Part shown: positions 16,996-25,600 of the stretch, in pieces
Position numbering within the stretch: position 1 is the stretch's first letter
Layout: every line of letters begins with the position of its first letter
NCBI GenBank assembly: GCA_964392985.1
Contig: CAYMSF010000014.1
Coordinates: 1 to 64,000, forward strand
Direction of reading: 5' to 3'
DNA from: CAYMSF01 sp964392985
Lineage (GTDB): Bacteria; Verrucomicrobiota; Lentisphaeria; Victivallales; Victivallaceae
DNA length: 64,000 nt
The notes under the pieces: generated by a model
What the model saw: only the letters and a program-made list of their open reading frames with translations
What the model was told of the DNA's origin: nothing
Database searches by the model: none
Made by a program: the position numbers and the translations under genes

Positions 16996-18243
16996 ATGAT
17001 TGATATTAAACTTCTCCGGGAGAATCCCGAACTGGTCAAAAAAAACTGCTGCCGGCGCGGTTGTACCGCCGATATTGATGCCATCATCACAACCGACAGC
17101 CAGTACCGTAACATCGTCCAAAAGGTTGAGTTTCTCCGTTCAGAACGCAATCGCCTGAGCAAAGAGTGCCGCGATAATCCTTCCGCCAGAGACCAGGTTA
17201 AAAATATCAAAGATGAACTTGGCGTTCTCGAGCCGGAACTGGAATGTCTGAATGCTTCCCTCTATGAACAACTGAGCTGGTTGCCGAACCTCCTCGATGC
17301 CTCCGTTCCGGACGGTAAAGATGATGCCGACAATCTGGAATTGCGCAAAGAGGGCATTGTTCCGCAATTCAGTTTTAAACCGAAAGACCATCAGGAACTC
17401 GGCGAATCTCTCGATATTATTGACACCCAGCGCGGCGCTAAAGTCGCTCAAGCCGGTTTTTACTACTGGAAAGGCAAAGGGGCACAGCTCTGCAATGCCA
17501 TGTTCTTTTGGGCTCAGCAACAGCTTAACGCTCAAGGATTTACCTCATTTTTCACTCCTTGTGTCGCGAAGGAAAAAACTTTATTCGGCACCGGTTATCT
17601 GCCGTTTTTCGCGGATCAAACTTTTGGTTTGAAAGATTTGGATATATCGCTGATCGGGACATCGGAACAGACTTTAATCGGCTATCATGGTGATGAAATT
17701 CTTGATGGCGATAAACTGCCGTTGTTATATACCGCATATTCACCCTGTTTCCGTACCGAGGCAGGAAGTTACGGCAAAGCCAGCCGTGGCATTTTCCGCG
17801 TCCATCAGTTCCATAAAGTAGAACAAATCGTCTTCTGCCGCCCGGAAGATTCTGTAAAATATCATGAATTCTGCCTGGCGAATGAAGAGATGTTACTGCG
17901 CAAACTTGGAATTCCCTATCGCGTTGTCAATGTGTGTGTCGGCGATATGGGTGCTCCTGGATACAAGAAGTATGACATTGAAGCCTATTTCGCCGGTTTT
18001 GGCACTTACAGAGAAGTAACATCCAATACCAATTTGACCGACTTTCAGGCTCGCCGGCTCAATATCCGGTTCAAAGACAAGGACGGCAACAAGGACTTTG
18101 TTCATACGATCAGCGCTACTGCCGTTACTGACCGCGTGGCAATTGCGATTATCGAGAACAATCAACAGGCTGACGGCTCTGTAATTATTCCTGAAGTTTT
18201 GCGTCCATTCACTGGATTCGACAAGATTGAACCGGTTAAATAG
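16996..18243 (+). CDS. serS: Seryl-tRNA synthetase
   Basis: A 415-residue class II synthetase. An N-terminal tRNA-binding coiled coil (about residues 30-100) precedes the catalytic core. Motif 2 is PCFRTEAGSYGKASRGIFRVHQF and motif 3 is the tail AIIENNQQADGSVIIPEVLRP. The TSEQTLI stretch that binds serine is present (IGTSEQTLIGYH). AAAGG stands nine bases before the ATG. It is the last gene of the phosphatase-rpiB/glyA-serS operon, linking serine metabolism to serine charging. Confidence 0.97.
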   Translation: MIDIKLLRENPELVKKNCCRRGCTADIDAIITTDSQYRNIVQKVEFLRSERNRLSKECRDNPSARDQVKNIKDELGVLEPELECLNASLYEQLSWLPNLLDASVPDGKDDADNLELRKEGIVPQFSFKPKDHQELGESLDIIDTQRGAKVAQAGFYYWKGKGAQLCNAMFFWAQQQLNAQGFTSFFTPCVAKEKTLFGTGYLPFFADQTFGLKDLDISLIGTSEQTLIGYHGDEILDGDKLPLLYTAYSPCFRTEAGSYGKASRGIFRVHQFHKVEQIVFCRPEDSVKYHEFCLANEEMLLRKLGIPYRVVNVCVGDMGAPGYKKYDIEAYFAGFGTYREVTSNTNLTDFQARRLNIRFKDKDGNKDFVHTISATAVTDRVAIAIIENNQQADGSVIIPEVLRPFTGFDKIEPVK

Positions 18244-18554
18244 CCCTGGTCAAATTGTCAGACGGGAATATACTCTGCGCGGCTGAAAATTTAATAATAG
18301 ACGAGTAGAATCGTGGATTGAATTTTTTCGACCCGACTGATTGGCAATACCCATATTGCCTGAAGAAGGAACAGAAAAATACGGACGCAAGTCACTCGTC
18401 CCGCGTCTACGGGATTGCGATTTTTTGACGTTTCCCTGACGTTATTAAACTTTTTAAAATATTTTTTCGTTTAAATACAATAAAATATATCAATTCACCG
18501 TTTTACAGTTCGTGTTTATATATTGTTTTTAATCTTAAACAGGAGGGTGTCAGA
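18244..18554. other. Intergenic region, no gene recognised
   Basis: This holds a possible weak terminator for serS: TCCCG (18399-18403) and CGGGA (18410-18414), with a T-run beginning at 18421. The rest is AT-rich and must hold the promoter of the secreted coiled-coil gene. No reading frame is convincing. Confidence 0.5.
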
Positions 18555-19190
18555 ATGAGTCCTAAATTCTTAACCGTTTTAACCGTTGCCGGAATTCTCG
18601 CCGCAGGTTTGTCAATTTATGCGGAGCCGCCAACTCCGCCGGCACCAAATGACCAACCACCGCCCCCAATAAAGGAAAAAGACGGCAAGGATATCGCTAA
18701 AAATGATCAGGAAGGTGCAAGACCCCGCGAAGGCCGTGAAGGTCGCAGAGGCATGGAAATGGGCCCGGGCATCAGTCCACAGACCGGCGAATACATCATG
18801 AAGGAAAAGTATCCTAATGAAGTAAAAGAAATTGAAGCCATGAGAAAAAATGACCCCGCCAAAGCGCGCGAAGCCATGGATAATCTAAGAAAAAAGGCTG
18901 GCGAAGCTTTCCGCGCAGAACAGGAAGAGATTAAAACTCTTGCCGAAAATTATCGAAACTCCAAGTCTCCCCAGGATTTGGATAAACTGAAAGAGAAAAT
19001 TCAGAAGCGCCTTAACGAAAAACTCGAAATGGAACAAAAGATTATCGAAAAAGGCGATGAACAAATCAAATTGCAGCAGGAAAAATTGGCAAAGTTTAAA
19101 GCAGAACATGAAAAACGCGTGAATAACAAAGATAAGATGATTGAACAAAAAATTAAAGAGCTCTCTGAGCCCCCTGAACTGAAGTTCTAA
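18555..19190 (+). CDS. Secreted proline-rich and coiled-coil protein of unknown function
   Basis: A 211-residue protein not recognised as a named family. Residues 1-23 form a signal peptide (FLTVLTVAGILAAGLSIYAE). A proline-rich linker (about 24-40) and an Arg/Gly/Glu-rich segment (REGREGRRGMEMG) follow. The C-terminal 120 residues are strongly charged and helical with Lys/Glu heptads, so a periplasmic coiled coil is likely. AGGAGG lies eight bases before the ATG, and a strong terminator follows, so it is an isolated, well-expressed unit. A role as envelope spacer or Spy/CpxP-like chaperone is possible but not shown. Confidence 0.75.
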   Translation: MSPKFLTVLTVAGILAAGLSIYAEPPTPPAPNDQPPPPIKEKDGKDIAKNDQEGARPREGREGRRGMEMGPGISPQTGEYIMKEKYPNEVKEIEAMRKNDPAKAREAMDNLRKKAGEAFRAEQEEIKTLAENYRNSKSPQDLDKLKEKIQKRLNEKLEMEQKIIEKGDEQIKLQQEKLAKFKAEHEKRVNNKDKMIEQKIKELSEPPELKF

Positions 19191-19214
19191 AAAAAACGGT
19201 TACCTCCTTTTTTC

Positions 19215-19253
19215 CGCCGGAGATGTTATCCCCCTGACAACTCCGGCGTTTTT
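19215..19253 (+). terminator. Rho-independent terminator of the coiled-coil gene
   Basis: CGCCGGAG (19215-19222) pairs perfectly with CTCCGGCG (19241-19248), followed by TTTTTATTT. It lies 24 bases after the stop codon. Confidence 0.85.
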
Positions 19254-19391
19254 ATTTGTAAAAAACATTGCCGATTTCCAGCAATAATTGCAATGACTTG
19301 TGATTGTTACAGATTCAGTACTGTGATAATATTGAAATGTACTGTAAGATTTCCCTGTTGACTTGCTGGAGCAAAATGCACTATATTATCG

Positions 19392-20939
19392 TCAATCCGT
19401 TACAGTAGAATCTTTGATAAAGAAAGAAAAGTCTCTCTGGATAATTGCTTCAATCTGATGAACTTCAAGCTCGGTCAATTCAGCAAATTCTTTTTGACGG
19501 CGCTTTTTTGGCAGAGTACCATTATTCTGCAGGACAAATATGATAAGGCTTTTGATCATATTGTCTGGTAGATTGACCAGTTTATATATTTCTGCGGAAG
19601 CTTTGTCGTTAGATTTTAAATAAAGAAGTTCTTCAGGGAGGTCTTTTTCTATTGTTTCCATGATACATGAATAAAGGAATTCGCACGCCTTGGTACAGTC
19701 AAAACTGGTGTAAAGATCCAGTGTATTGTTCAGCACGTTGACATTCAATTTTTTTGTTGTTTCCCAACGGATAAGGTTCATTAGCGGTCGCGAGTGGTTG
19801 CGCAGAACCTCGCGATATTCGGCTATCGATTTCAGTATTACGGCGGAAATCGGGAAAACCAATCCGGGAGGAGAAAATTTTCTTTCGGCAAGAACATGAT
19901 GAATCAGATACCGGTGCAGTCTGCCATTTCCGTCTTCCAATGGATGAATATAGACGAAACCGAAAGCTAATGCAGCGGCATGCAGCACCGGGTCAATTCC
20001 ATCTGCCGTCATGTTACGGTCAGCAACAGCAAGCGCCTCCAGCAGAATATTCAGATCTTCCGGCTTGGCTCCGATAAATTCAGGGATGGGATTATTTTCA
20101 GCATCCCGTTCTCCCAGAAAAACACCTTCTTTTCTAATCCCGATATGGGTAAACCTGGTATCCTCAATGATAATGTTCTGTAATCGGACAATTTCATCTG
20201 TTGAAATTGCGAACTTTCCCGCCTGTAAAACTGCTTTCCCCCAGCGTTCAATCCTGTTAACCGATGCCCGTTCGCCTTCTATTTCAAAGCTTGCTTTGCT
20301 GTCAGCCAACAGCATAAAACTCGCGGCTCTGTCGATCAGGCTCTTGCTGGCTTTTTCAATTACGGCGTCAATCTTGCAGCTAATACCGGAATGCACCATT
20401 TTTTCCAGAAGTTGCGTCTTTCTGATAGTCGGAGAAAACATTCTTGTGCCCAGTAAATTGTTAGTAATCCGGTGACGTTTCGAGTAAACACCATGACTCG
20501 TATAATAATTTTTTGTATCCAGGATTGGGACAGTCCGGCATTGGCGACAGTCTGCTATATTCAATACCGTTTCTTTCAGCCATTCGTATAAAAACCAGAT
20601 TTTTCTTGCATGGATTCCAGTTGGGGTGGACTGGATGTAACTTGTCAAGGCCGTTTGTGGCAAAACATCGAATATCCTTTTTAGACTTAGCGGGTCAAAG
20701 ATTTCATGTTTTAAGGCGAAAACTAAATGTTCCACATCATTGTCAGCTGGTTGGAAGCGTTTATCATATAGTTGCCAGATTCCATTGCGGATGACAGTCC
20801 CTCTGACATGACTTCGTGATACACATGACGGAAACCGTATATAAGTTTGTATCCCATATTTCTTAACCAGATGGGAATATCCGACAAGAACTGCCCCTCC
20901 CGGGAGTGTTGCATCCTGAAATATGTTATCTGATTTCAT
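19392..20939 (-). CDS. Fic domain protein (putative AMP-transferase), class II
   Basis: A 515-residue Fic protein. The N-terminal 100 residues (LVGYSHLVKKYGIQ, HLVFALKHEIFDPLSLK) are an extra domain seen in long Fic proteins. The autoinhibitory helix carries Ser217-FEI-Glu221-Gly222, matching (S/T)xxxE(G/N), placed before the Fic core as in class II. The active loop is HPLEDGNGRLHR (His332-Arg344). Such proteins usually transfer AMP to hydroxyl side chains of target proteins. The C-terminus has a wHTH-like stretch (KKRRQKEFAELTELEVHQIEAII). AAAGG precedes the ATG. It has no adjacent antitoxin gene, and its promoter region carries four phased repeats. Confidence 0.9.
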   Translation of the reverse strand: MKSDNIFQDATLPGGAVLVGYSHLVKKYGIQTYIRFPSCVSRSHVRGTVIRNGIWQLYDKRFQPADNDVEHLVFALKHEIFDPLSLKRIFDVLPQTALTSYIQSTPTGIHARKIWFLYEWLKETVLNIADCRQCRTVPILDTKNYYTSHGVYSKRHRITNNLLGTRMFSPTIRKTQLLEKMVHSGISCKIDAVIEKASKSLIDRAASFMLLADSKASFEIEGERASVNRIERWGKAVLQAGKFAISTDEIVRLQNIIIEDTRFTHIGIRKEGVFLGERDAENNPIPEFIGAKPEDLNILLEALAVADRNMTADGIDPVLHAAALAFGFVYIHPLEDGNGRLHRYLIHHVLAERKFSPPGLVFPISAVILKSIAEYREVLRNHSRPLMNLIRWETTKKLNVNVLNNTLDLYTSFDCTKACEFLYSCIMETIEKDLPEELLYLKSNDKASAEIYKLVNLPDNMIKSLIIFVLQNNGTLPKKRRQKEFAELTELEVHQIEAIIQRDFSFFIKDSTVTD

Positions 20940-20963
20940 CGGTTGCCTTTCTCTGATCCATTA

Positions 20964-21053
20964 ATGTCGAAAAACATTCACGTATGTCGAAAAACACACT
21001 TTATTTTAATATTATGTCGAAATATATACTACAATACATCATTATGTCGAAAA
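20964..21053 (-). promoter_or_regulatory. Four phased ATGTCGAAA repeats upstream of fic
   Basis: ATGTCGAAA is present at 20964, 20984, 21014 and 21044; three of the four extend to ATGTCGAAAAA. The start-to-start distances are 20, 30 and 30 bases, all multiples of ten, so the copies lie on roughly one face of the helix. They begin 25 bases before the fic start codon. Read in fic's direction the element is TTTCGACAT. This looks like an operator array for a cooperatively binding regulator, possibly the Fic protein through its C-terminal HTH-like region; that link is inference. Confidence 0.6.
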
Positions 21054-21216
21054 ATGCAAACGGTGAATAAATTTGACAACTCTGGAAGAAATAACTGACA
21101 AAAAGGCTTCCATTCTTTCACATCAATGGAACGTCAATGGATATCATGGTAGATTTTGGCATAAGCCAGCATTGAAAGCAAAACCGTTGTTGTCTTTGCC
21201 AGTATTGGTGCAGATA

Positions 21217-22017
21217 TTACTTTAAAACTGGCGCAAGTACAACGCGGAATCCGATACGGTAGTATCTGTGTCCGGGTGAATAGTAAGCGCGAGTTGCCGA
21301 TCGGGCCATTTTGGCGTATGAGTTCCAACTACCACCGCGAAAAACGCGATAAACGCCAGTGCCATCGCCCCATCTGCTACCGTCAACCGGGGCATCATTA
21401 TAGTTATCGTGCCAGTCATCAAGACAGCATTCCCAGACATTACCGTTCATGTCATGAATGCCAAGTTCATTCGGTGCCTTCAAGCCAACGTCATGGGTAA
21501 CACTGTTGGCATTATCATAATACCACGCCACGTCGTTAATATTATTACTGCCGCTACGGTTATAGCCTTTACTTGCAGTACCGCCACGGGCGGCAAACTC
21601 CCATTCTGTTTCTGTCGGCAGACGGTATTCATAGCCATCCGGCAGGCGTTTGGCGGCAAGTTCACGTTCGGTTAACTCCACGCAGAATTTCATTGCATCA
21701 TTCCAGCTAATCATTTCCTCAGGTTTGTCGCCACGCTTAAGATTGCTTTGAATATTGCGCATGATGTCATAGTATTCGCTTTGTGTTACCTCGTATTTGC
21801 CGATCCAATAACCGTTTTTGATGGTTACAGGGTGAACCGGTTTTTCGGTTATCTCGCCGTCATTAGAGCCCATTTGGAAACTGCCGGGTGAAACATAAAC
21901 AAGCTTCATCTCCAATTCGGGGATTTGCCACAGTTGTCCATGAACAGGTGTTGAGTCAGCGGCAAAAGTGTAACATGAACAGAAACAAACCAAAAAAAAC
22001 AGCAGAATAATTCTCAT
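21217..22017 (-). CDS. Formylglycine-generating enzyme (SUMF1)-like protein, exported
   Basis: A 266-residue protein with a hydrophobic export signal (IILLFFLVCFCSC) and one FGE-sulfatase domain: MKLVYVSPGSFQMGS, VTIKNGYWIGKYEVTQSEY, YRLPTETEWEFAARGG, NELGIHDMNGNVWEC, YRVFRGGSWN and YRIGFRVV. Members either convert a sulfatase cysteine to formylglycine or bind substrates without catalysis. The two copper-binding cysteines of true FGE are not obvious near the C-terminus, so catalysis is doubtful. AAGGA precedes the ATG at 22017; the open frame extends further upstream. No sulfatase gene lies in the window. Confidence 0.85.
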   Translation of the reverse strand: MRIILLFFLVCFCSCYTFAADSTPVHGQLWQIPELEMKLVYVSPGSFQMGSNDGEITEKPVHPVTIKNGYWIGKYEVTQSEYYDIMRNIQSNLKRGDKPEEMISWNDAMKFCVELTERELAAKRLPDGYEYRLPTETEWEFAARGGTASKGYNRSGSNNINDVAWYYDNANSVTHDVGLKAPNELGIHDMNGNVWECCLDDWHDNYNDAPVDGSRWGDGTGVYRVFRGGSWNSYAKMARSATRAYYSPGHRYYRIGFRVVLAPVLK

Positions 22018-22285
22018 TTTAACGTGTCCTTTCAACGTTGATTTGTTCATTAACGAGCATCTTGTAAAATCGCCGAAAATACAATAACGCAATAATAAAT
22101 AAGTAACAAAAGTTCTAATAGCTAAAAAGATACAGCAAGGTAGCCAAGAAATCAATTATTATGCTGTTTTTTACTGCCGAAATTATCCGACAATATTTTT
22201 TTATAAAAGAGCCGAACACATAGGAGTGAATAAAAACCAGTACCTGTATTTCTGCGTTTTGAAGCTTTTATGACATCACAAATCA

Positions 22286-23239
22286 TCAGGAGGGGAATTC
22301 GCCAGTTCTGCGACACTCCTGCGGTGATGGGATACCACACATTGTCATGCTGATAATTTTGCCTGCAACCATTTTTACCAGCAGCGTCGCCTCTGTTGAG
22401 ACACTGCCCTGATTGACAATAACACAATGACCGGCGCCGAAAACGTCGGTATAGGCGATTTCAGCCTTAAGTTTTTTGCCCGAACGTTTACATGTGTCCA
22501 TTTTTCCTCTGACGTATTCCATATATGCATCTTTCCCGCTAATATCCGTAAATACCCATTGGGAAGAGTAGGTAAGATTTTCCGCCAGCCATGGTTCGAT
22601 ATGACTTGGATCAAGATTGTTAATCATGCGGGCATATGCCCGGCACGCTTCCAGTTGTACCGGATCATTATCTGCTTTGTGCTTGAATGTGACGAGGCAA
22701 TTCTTTTTTTCGGCGGTACGACCAACATAAATTTCCTTCCCGGTGTTGACATCTTGATACACCTCCACGTTACCATCCTGCCTGATGAACTTTAAGTGTT
22801 TGGGCTCCGCGTCACCGTCGGCAGGAGCAGGTTGGTAACGGATGGAATTATCAAATTCCCATCCATCCGGGAAAGCAACATATCTATTAGTGCTGCCGGT
22901 TAGACGACAGGCGCAGACCATTTTCGTCCGCTCCGGATCAAGAGCTACCGTGGAGAACTCCGCCCATTCACACGGAACTGCAAGGCCGTTGATCTGGTCA
23001 GCCACGACTAAATCGACCGGATGTCCGTTCTGCATATAAGTGATGTCATGCCGTTCAAGTGTACCGATGAATTTTTGTAAATCAACCGGCATCATAAACC
23101 CCACCCTGACGAGTTCATCGTCAGTACATACCGTTTTATTCGGCGCACTTGATAAAAATCCGGGCAAACCGCCGGGATATTTTTTCTTAATAATATCAGC
23201 CTTAATTATTACCGAAAAGCATTCAACTAATACTGCCAT
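22286..23239 (-). CDS. Uncharacterised protein with a C-terminal NTF2-like domain
   Basis: A 317-residue soluble protein without a recognised name. The C-terminal third (about 200-310) looks like a SnoaL/NTF2-type fold: a helix with ACRAYARMINNLDPSHIEPWLAENL followed by TYSSQWVFTDISGKDAYMEYV and a beta-rich tail. The N-terminal 110 residues (LVECFSVIIKADIIKKKYPGG, FMMPVDLQKFIGTLER) form a separate compact domain of a type seen in uncharacterised or immunity-like proteins. AGAGGA precedes the ATG. It lies 28 bases downstream of the methyltransferase gene, so it belongs to that operon. Confidence 0.6.
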   Translation of the reverse strand: MAVLVECFSVIIKADIIKKKYPGGLPGFLSSAPNKTVCTDDELVRVGFMMPVDLQKFIGTLERHDITYMQNGHPVDLVVADQINGLAVPCEWAEFSTVALDPERTKMVCACRLTGSTNRYVAFPDGWEFDNSIRYQPAPADGDAEPKHLKFIRQDGNVEVYQDVNTGKEIYVGRTAEKKNCLVTFKHKADNDPVQLEACRAYARMINNLDPSHIEPWLAENLTYSSQWVFTDISGKDAYMEYVRGKMDTCKRSGKKLKAEIAYTDVFGAGHCVIVNQGSVSTEATLLVKMVAGKIISMTMCGIPSPQECRRTGEFPS

Positions 23240-23267
23240 GATTGTCCTCTTGCGTTAAGTTATTGTC

Positions 23268-23993
23268 CTATTCCGGTTTTCCTCTTTTGCACATTAGAAA
23301 ATATGGAGATCCTGTTTCGTAGAAATGTTCTGTCAAATCCTCTTTTATGACCAACCCGTGACTTTGCATAAGCTTAATAACATATTCTTTTTCCCAATAT
23401 CTGATCATGAATTTGTCTGAATATGACGATGACTTTCCGCCAGAAGTGACTGTTGTAGACTCTTCATAGCAATATAAATCGTCTCCTTGTGCGGTTACAG
23501 TGACATAACGTTCAATTTCGGCATTACGTTTCCGATAGCTGTGAAAAACTGCTTTGTCCGGAATATCAATCAACAGCAACCCTCCGGTTTTCAAGGCATC
23601 TGCGGCAGCCGCTATTGATTTCTGCAAAGCGTCCTCGTCCAGCAGGTAAAGGAGGACGGTAAATACACAAATCGCCATATCAAATTTGTCTATGGTTTGG
23701 AAATCCTGCATTTTTGATTCTACCGTGGTAACAAGTTTACCGCCGGTTTTTCCCGAGAGTTGCTCCAGCATCTGCCGGCAGGGTTCAACCGCGACAACAT
23801 CGTATCCCATTGATGCAAGCGGAATAGACAAGCGTCCGGTACCGGCACCGAAATCAACTATTCGCGCCGGAGGTTGAACATAATCTGCTATTTTTTCAAC
23901 AATTCTACGTGTGAAGATTTGATATGATTCGCCGAAACACTGTTCATAGGCGGTATCATAAAATTCAGCCCAGGAAGTGTGTGGAGTTGTCAT
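23268..23993 (-). CDS. Class I SAM-dependent methyltransferase
   Basis: A 241-residue cytosolic methyltransferase. Motif I is RIVDFGAGTGRLSIPLA, the acidic end of strand 2 is VVAVEP, and post-motif sequence FDMAICVFTVLLYLLDE is typical of the Methyltransf_25/11 group acting on small molecules. The substrate is unknown. Its start codon overlaps the stop of the aspartic-protease-like gene by ATGA, and the NTF2-like gene follows closely, so the three are probably co-transcribed. Confidence 0.85.
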   Translation of the reverse strand: MTTPHTSWAEFYDTAYEQCFGESYQIFTRRIVEKIADYVQPPARIVDFGAGTGRLSIPLASMGYDVVAVEPCRQMLEQLSGKTGGKLVTTVESKMQDFQTIDKFDMAICVFTVLLYLLDEDALQKSIAAAADALKTGGLLLIDIPDKAVFHSYRKRNAEIERYVTVTAQGDDLYCYEESTTVTSGGKSSSYSDKFMIRYWEKEYVIKLMQSHGLVIKEDLTEHFYETGSPYFLMCKRGKPE

Positions 23994-24661
23994 GCTATCA
24001 CCATTTCCAGACGACGGGGAAAATATCCAATCTGCCGGTTTAGCATTATTTCATTTCCAATGATGCCGGATGAATTGCCCATTTGTACCATTGCGCCGAG
24101 AATATCAGGCAGAGAACCACAGCGCAAGGTATGAAACCGGTGATTAAGAGCAACGTCAACCAGATACGTTTCGGTCGTGAATTCGCCAAATACTGGATAA
24201 AAATCCTTCATAATTCCTGCCGTCGGGAAATTTTTCAACGTATCGCCTTGGAAATATGATATCTGCGCTCCAGTGTCGAAGAACATTCGCTGCGGGATAT
24301 CACAGATTACCGACTGAATGAGAGGAATTCCCATGAACAGATCAATCGCAAGCACATTGCCATCGAGTTCAAGCTTTTCTTCTGAAAATATGACCTGTCC
24401 TTGCGGTATATCGAAGATTACGTCAAATTTATTGAGAATGTCAACGCCGACAATGCCGGCAATGGTATGACCGATAAGTTCTGTCACCATGACGGCGTTT
24501 ACACCCATGTAGTCTTCTGAGATGGCAAATGTATTATCACCGATGGTGATGGCAGAAATATCGCCGAAACTGTTCGGGGCGCCGGTGTCAAGCATCCAGT
24601 CGTGGTTGTCGAGTGTTATGACTAGATGACTATTAATAAATTTCAATGAAAAGGTGTGCAT
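23990..24661 (-). CDS. Two-lobed retropepsin-like aspartic protease family protein
   Basis: A 223-residue protein with two copies of the aspartic protease signature in one chain: MLDTGAPNS (Asp25) and FFDTGAQIS (Asp129). Each copy is followed by the second hydrophobic-glycine motif (IAGIVGVD at 67-74; SGIIGNE at 198-204), so both lobes are complete. Bacterial relatives usually carry one lobe and work as dimers. Proteolytic activity is plausible but unproven. GGAGGAGAAA directly precedes the ATG at 24661 and indicates a cytosolic start; a longer frame from 24781 would add a hydrophobic leader and make it exported. It is the first gene of a three-gene operon. Confidence 0.7.
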   Translation of the reverse strand: MHTFSLKFINSHLVITLDNHDWMLDTGAPNSFGDISAITIGDNTFAISEDYMGVNAVMVTELIGHTIAGIVGVDILNKFDVIFDIPQGQVIFSEEKLELDGNVLAIDLFMGIPLIQSVICDIPQRMFFDTGAQISYFQGDTLKNFPTAGIMKDFYPVFGEFTTETYLVDVALNHRFHTLRCGSLPDILGAMVQMGNSSGIIGNEIMLNRQIGYFPRRLEMVIA

Positions 24662-25033
24662 TTTCTCCTCCGCTTTACCGGTTATCAATCCTGTATTTTG
24701 TACAATAATTTTTTGTCGGGTTTGCGCCAATAAAAATACGGAAATAAAAGCATATGTCAATAACATGGTGCAAAACAACAATACCCTCTAAATGCTAGTA
24801 TAACTCAATTTTTTGTTTTTTGTAATGAAATATCTGAAAAAATGCGAAATAATTATTTACACCGCCGAAAATAATTTGGAAAACTATGAAATCTTTATTT
24901 GGAATTTATCGCGGAGGAGTTATTTTGTTATCTGCAATAATTATCGATAAATTATCCGGGACGATTCTGTCGCAACGGCGGAAGTTAACAAGTCCGGGGT
25001 AAATGCGAATTTTAACGGGATTGGAATTATCTT
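24662..25033. other. Divergent intergenic region upstream of pyrR
   Basis: It carries the promoters of the protease-like gene (minus) and the pyr operon (plus). A palindrome ATAATT-ATCGAT-AAATTAT sits at about 24938-24956. I looked for a PyrR-type RNA-binding loop and attenuator in the pyrR leader and found none. The right-hand 120 codons of open frame on the minus strand may be an extension of the protease-like gene. Confidence 0.4.
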
Positions 25034-25594
25034 ATGCCAGTAAAAAAGATGTTATGCAGTCCTCAGGAATTGACTCGGGCGATCGAGTCGGTGGCAAAGG
25101 CGATTATCAAGGATTCCTCCAAACGGAAGATGAAGGATTTCGCTATTATCGGCATTCAACAACGCGGCGTGCCGTTTGCCCGGCGGCTGATTGAGATAAT
25201 CCGGAACAAAACTGGCAAAGAGCCTGAACTTGCCATGCTGGATATCTCCATGTATCGCGATGATATCGGATTGCGTTCCGCGTTACCGGTCATCTACGAA
25301 ACTGATATTCCATTCGACCTGAATGGCCGGGCGATTATTCTTACCGATGATGTTCTCTCCTCGGGGCGGACAATTCGTGCGGCATTGGATGCATTGACCG
25401 GTTACGGCCGGCCGGGTTTAATCCGGCTGGCGGTTGTCGTCGACCGCGGCAATCAGGAATTCCCCATCAGCGCAGATTATGTCGGACGCAAGATAATGCC
25501 ATCTGCCAGAAAAAAAATCGCCGTGGAATTCATGGAAACTGACGGCAGTGACGGTATTTATGAAATTGATTGGTCAACATCAACCAAAGGCTGA
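25034..25594 (+). CDS. pyrR: PyrR: pyrimidine operon regulator / uracil phosphoribosyltransferase
   Basis: A 186-residue type I phosphoribosyltransferase. The PRPP-binding loop is AIILTDDVLSSGRTIRAAL; the family sequence FAIIGIQQRGVPFARRL and LDISMYRDDIG are also present. PyrR both salvages uracil and, in many bacteria, binds pyr mRNA to cause attenuation when UMP is abundant. It leads the pyrR-pyrB-pyrC operon, as in many Gram-negative genomes. Since no attenuator is apparent upstream, its regulatory part is uncertain. Confidence 0.93.
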   Translation: MPVKKMLCSPQELTRAIESVAKAIIKDSSKRKMKDFAIIGIQQRGVPFARRLIEIIRNKTGKEPELAMLDISMYRDDIGLRSALPVIYETDIPFDLNGRAIILTDDVLSSGRTIRAALDALTGYGRPGLIRLAVVVDRGNQEFPISADYVGRKIMPSARKKIAVEFMETDGSDGIYEIDWSTSTKG

Positions 25595-25600
25595 ATATAA

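Noticed and set aside
19392..20939. Fic-antitoxin (toxin-antitoxin) pair
   Set aside because: No small antitoxin gene lies next to fic. The inhibitory motif is inside the protein itself, as in class II.
21072..21224. 50-codon plus-strand frame between the fic repeats and the SUMF1-like gene
   Set aside because: It starts with TTG, has no ribosome-binding site, and shows no recognisable features.
24662..24781. Longer start for the aspartic-protease-like protein with a hydrophobic leader
   Set aside because: A very strong ribosome-binding site sits directly before the ATG at 24661; the longer version starts at a weak codon without such a site. It is kept as an alternative only.
24782..25033. 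PyrR-dependent attenuator upstream of pyrR
   Set aside because: No anti-antiterminator loop consensus and no terminator hairpin with a T-run were found.
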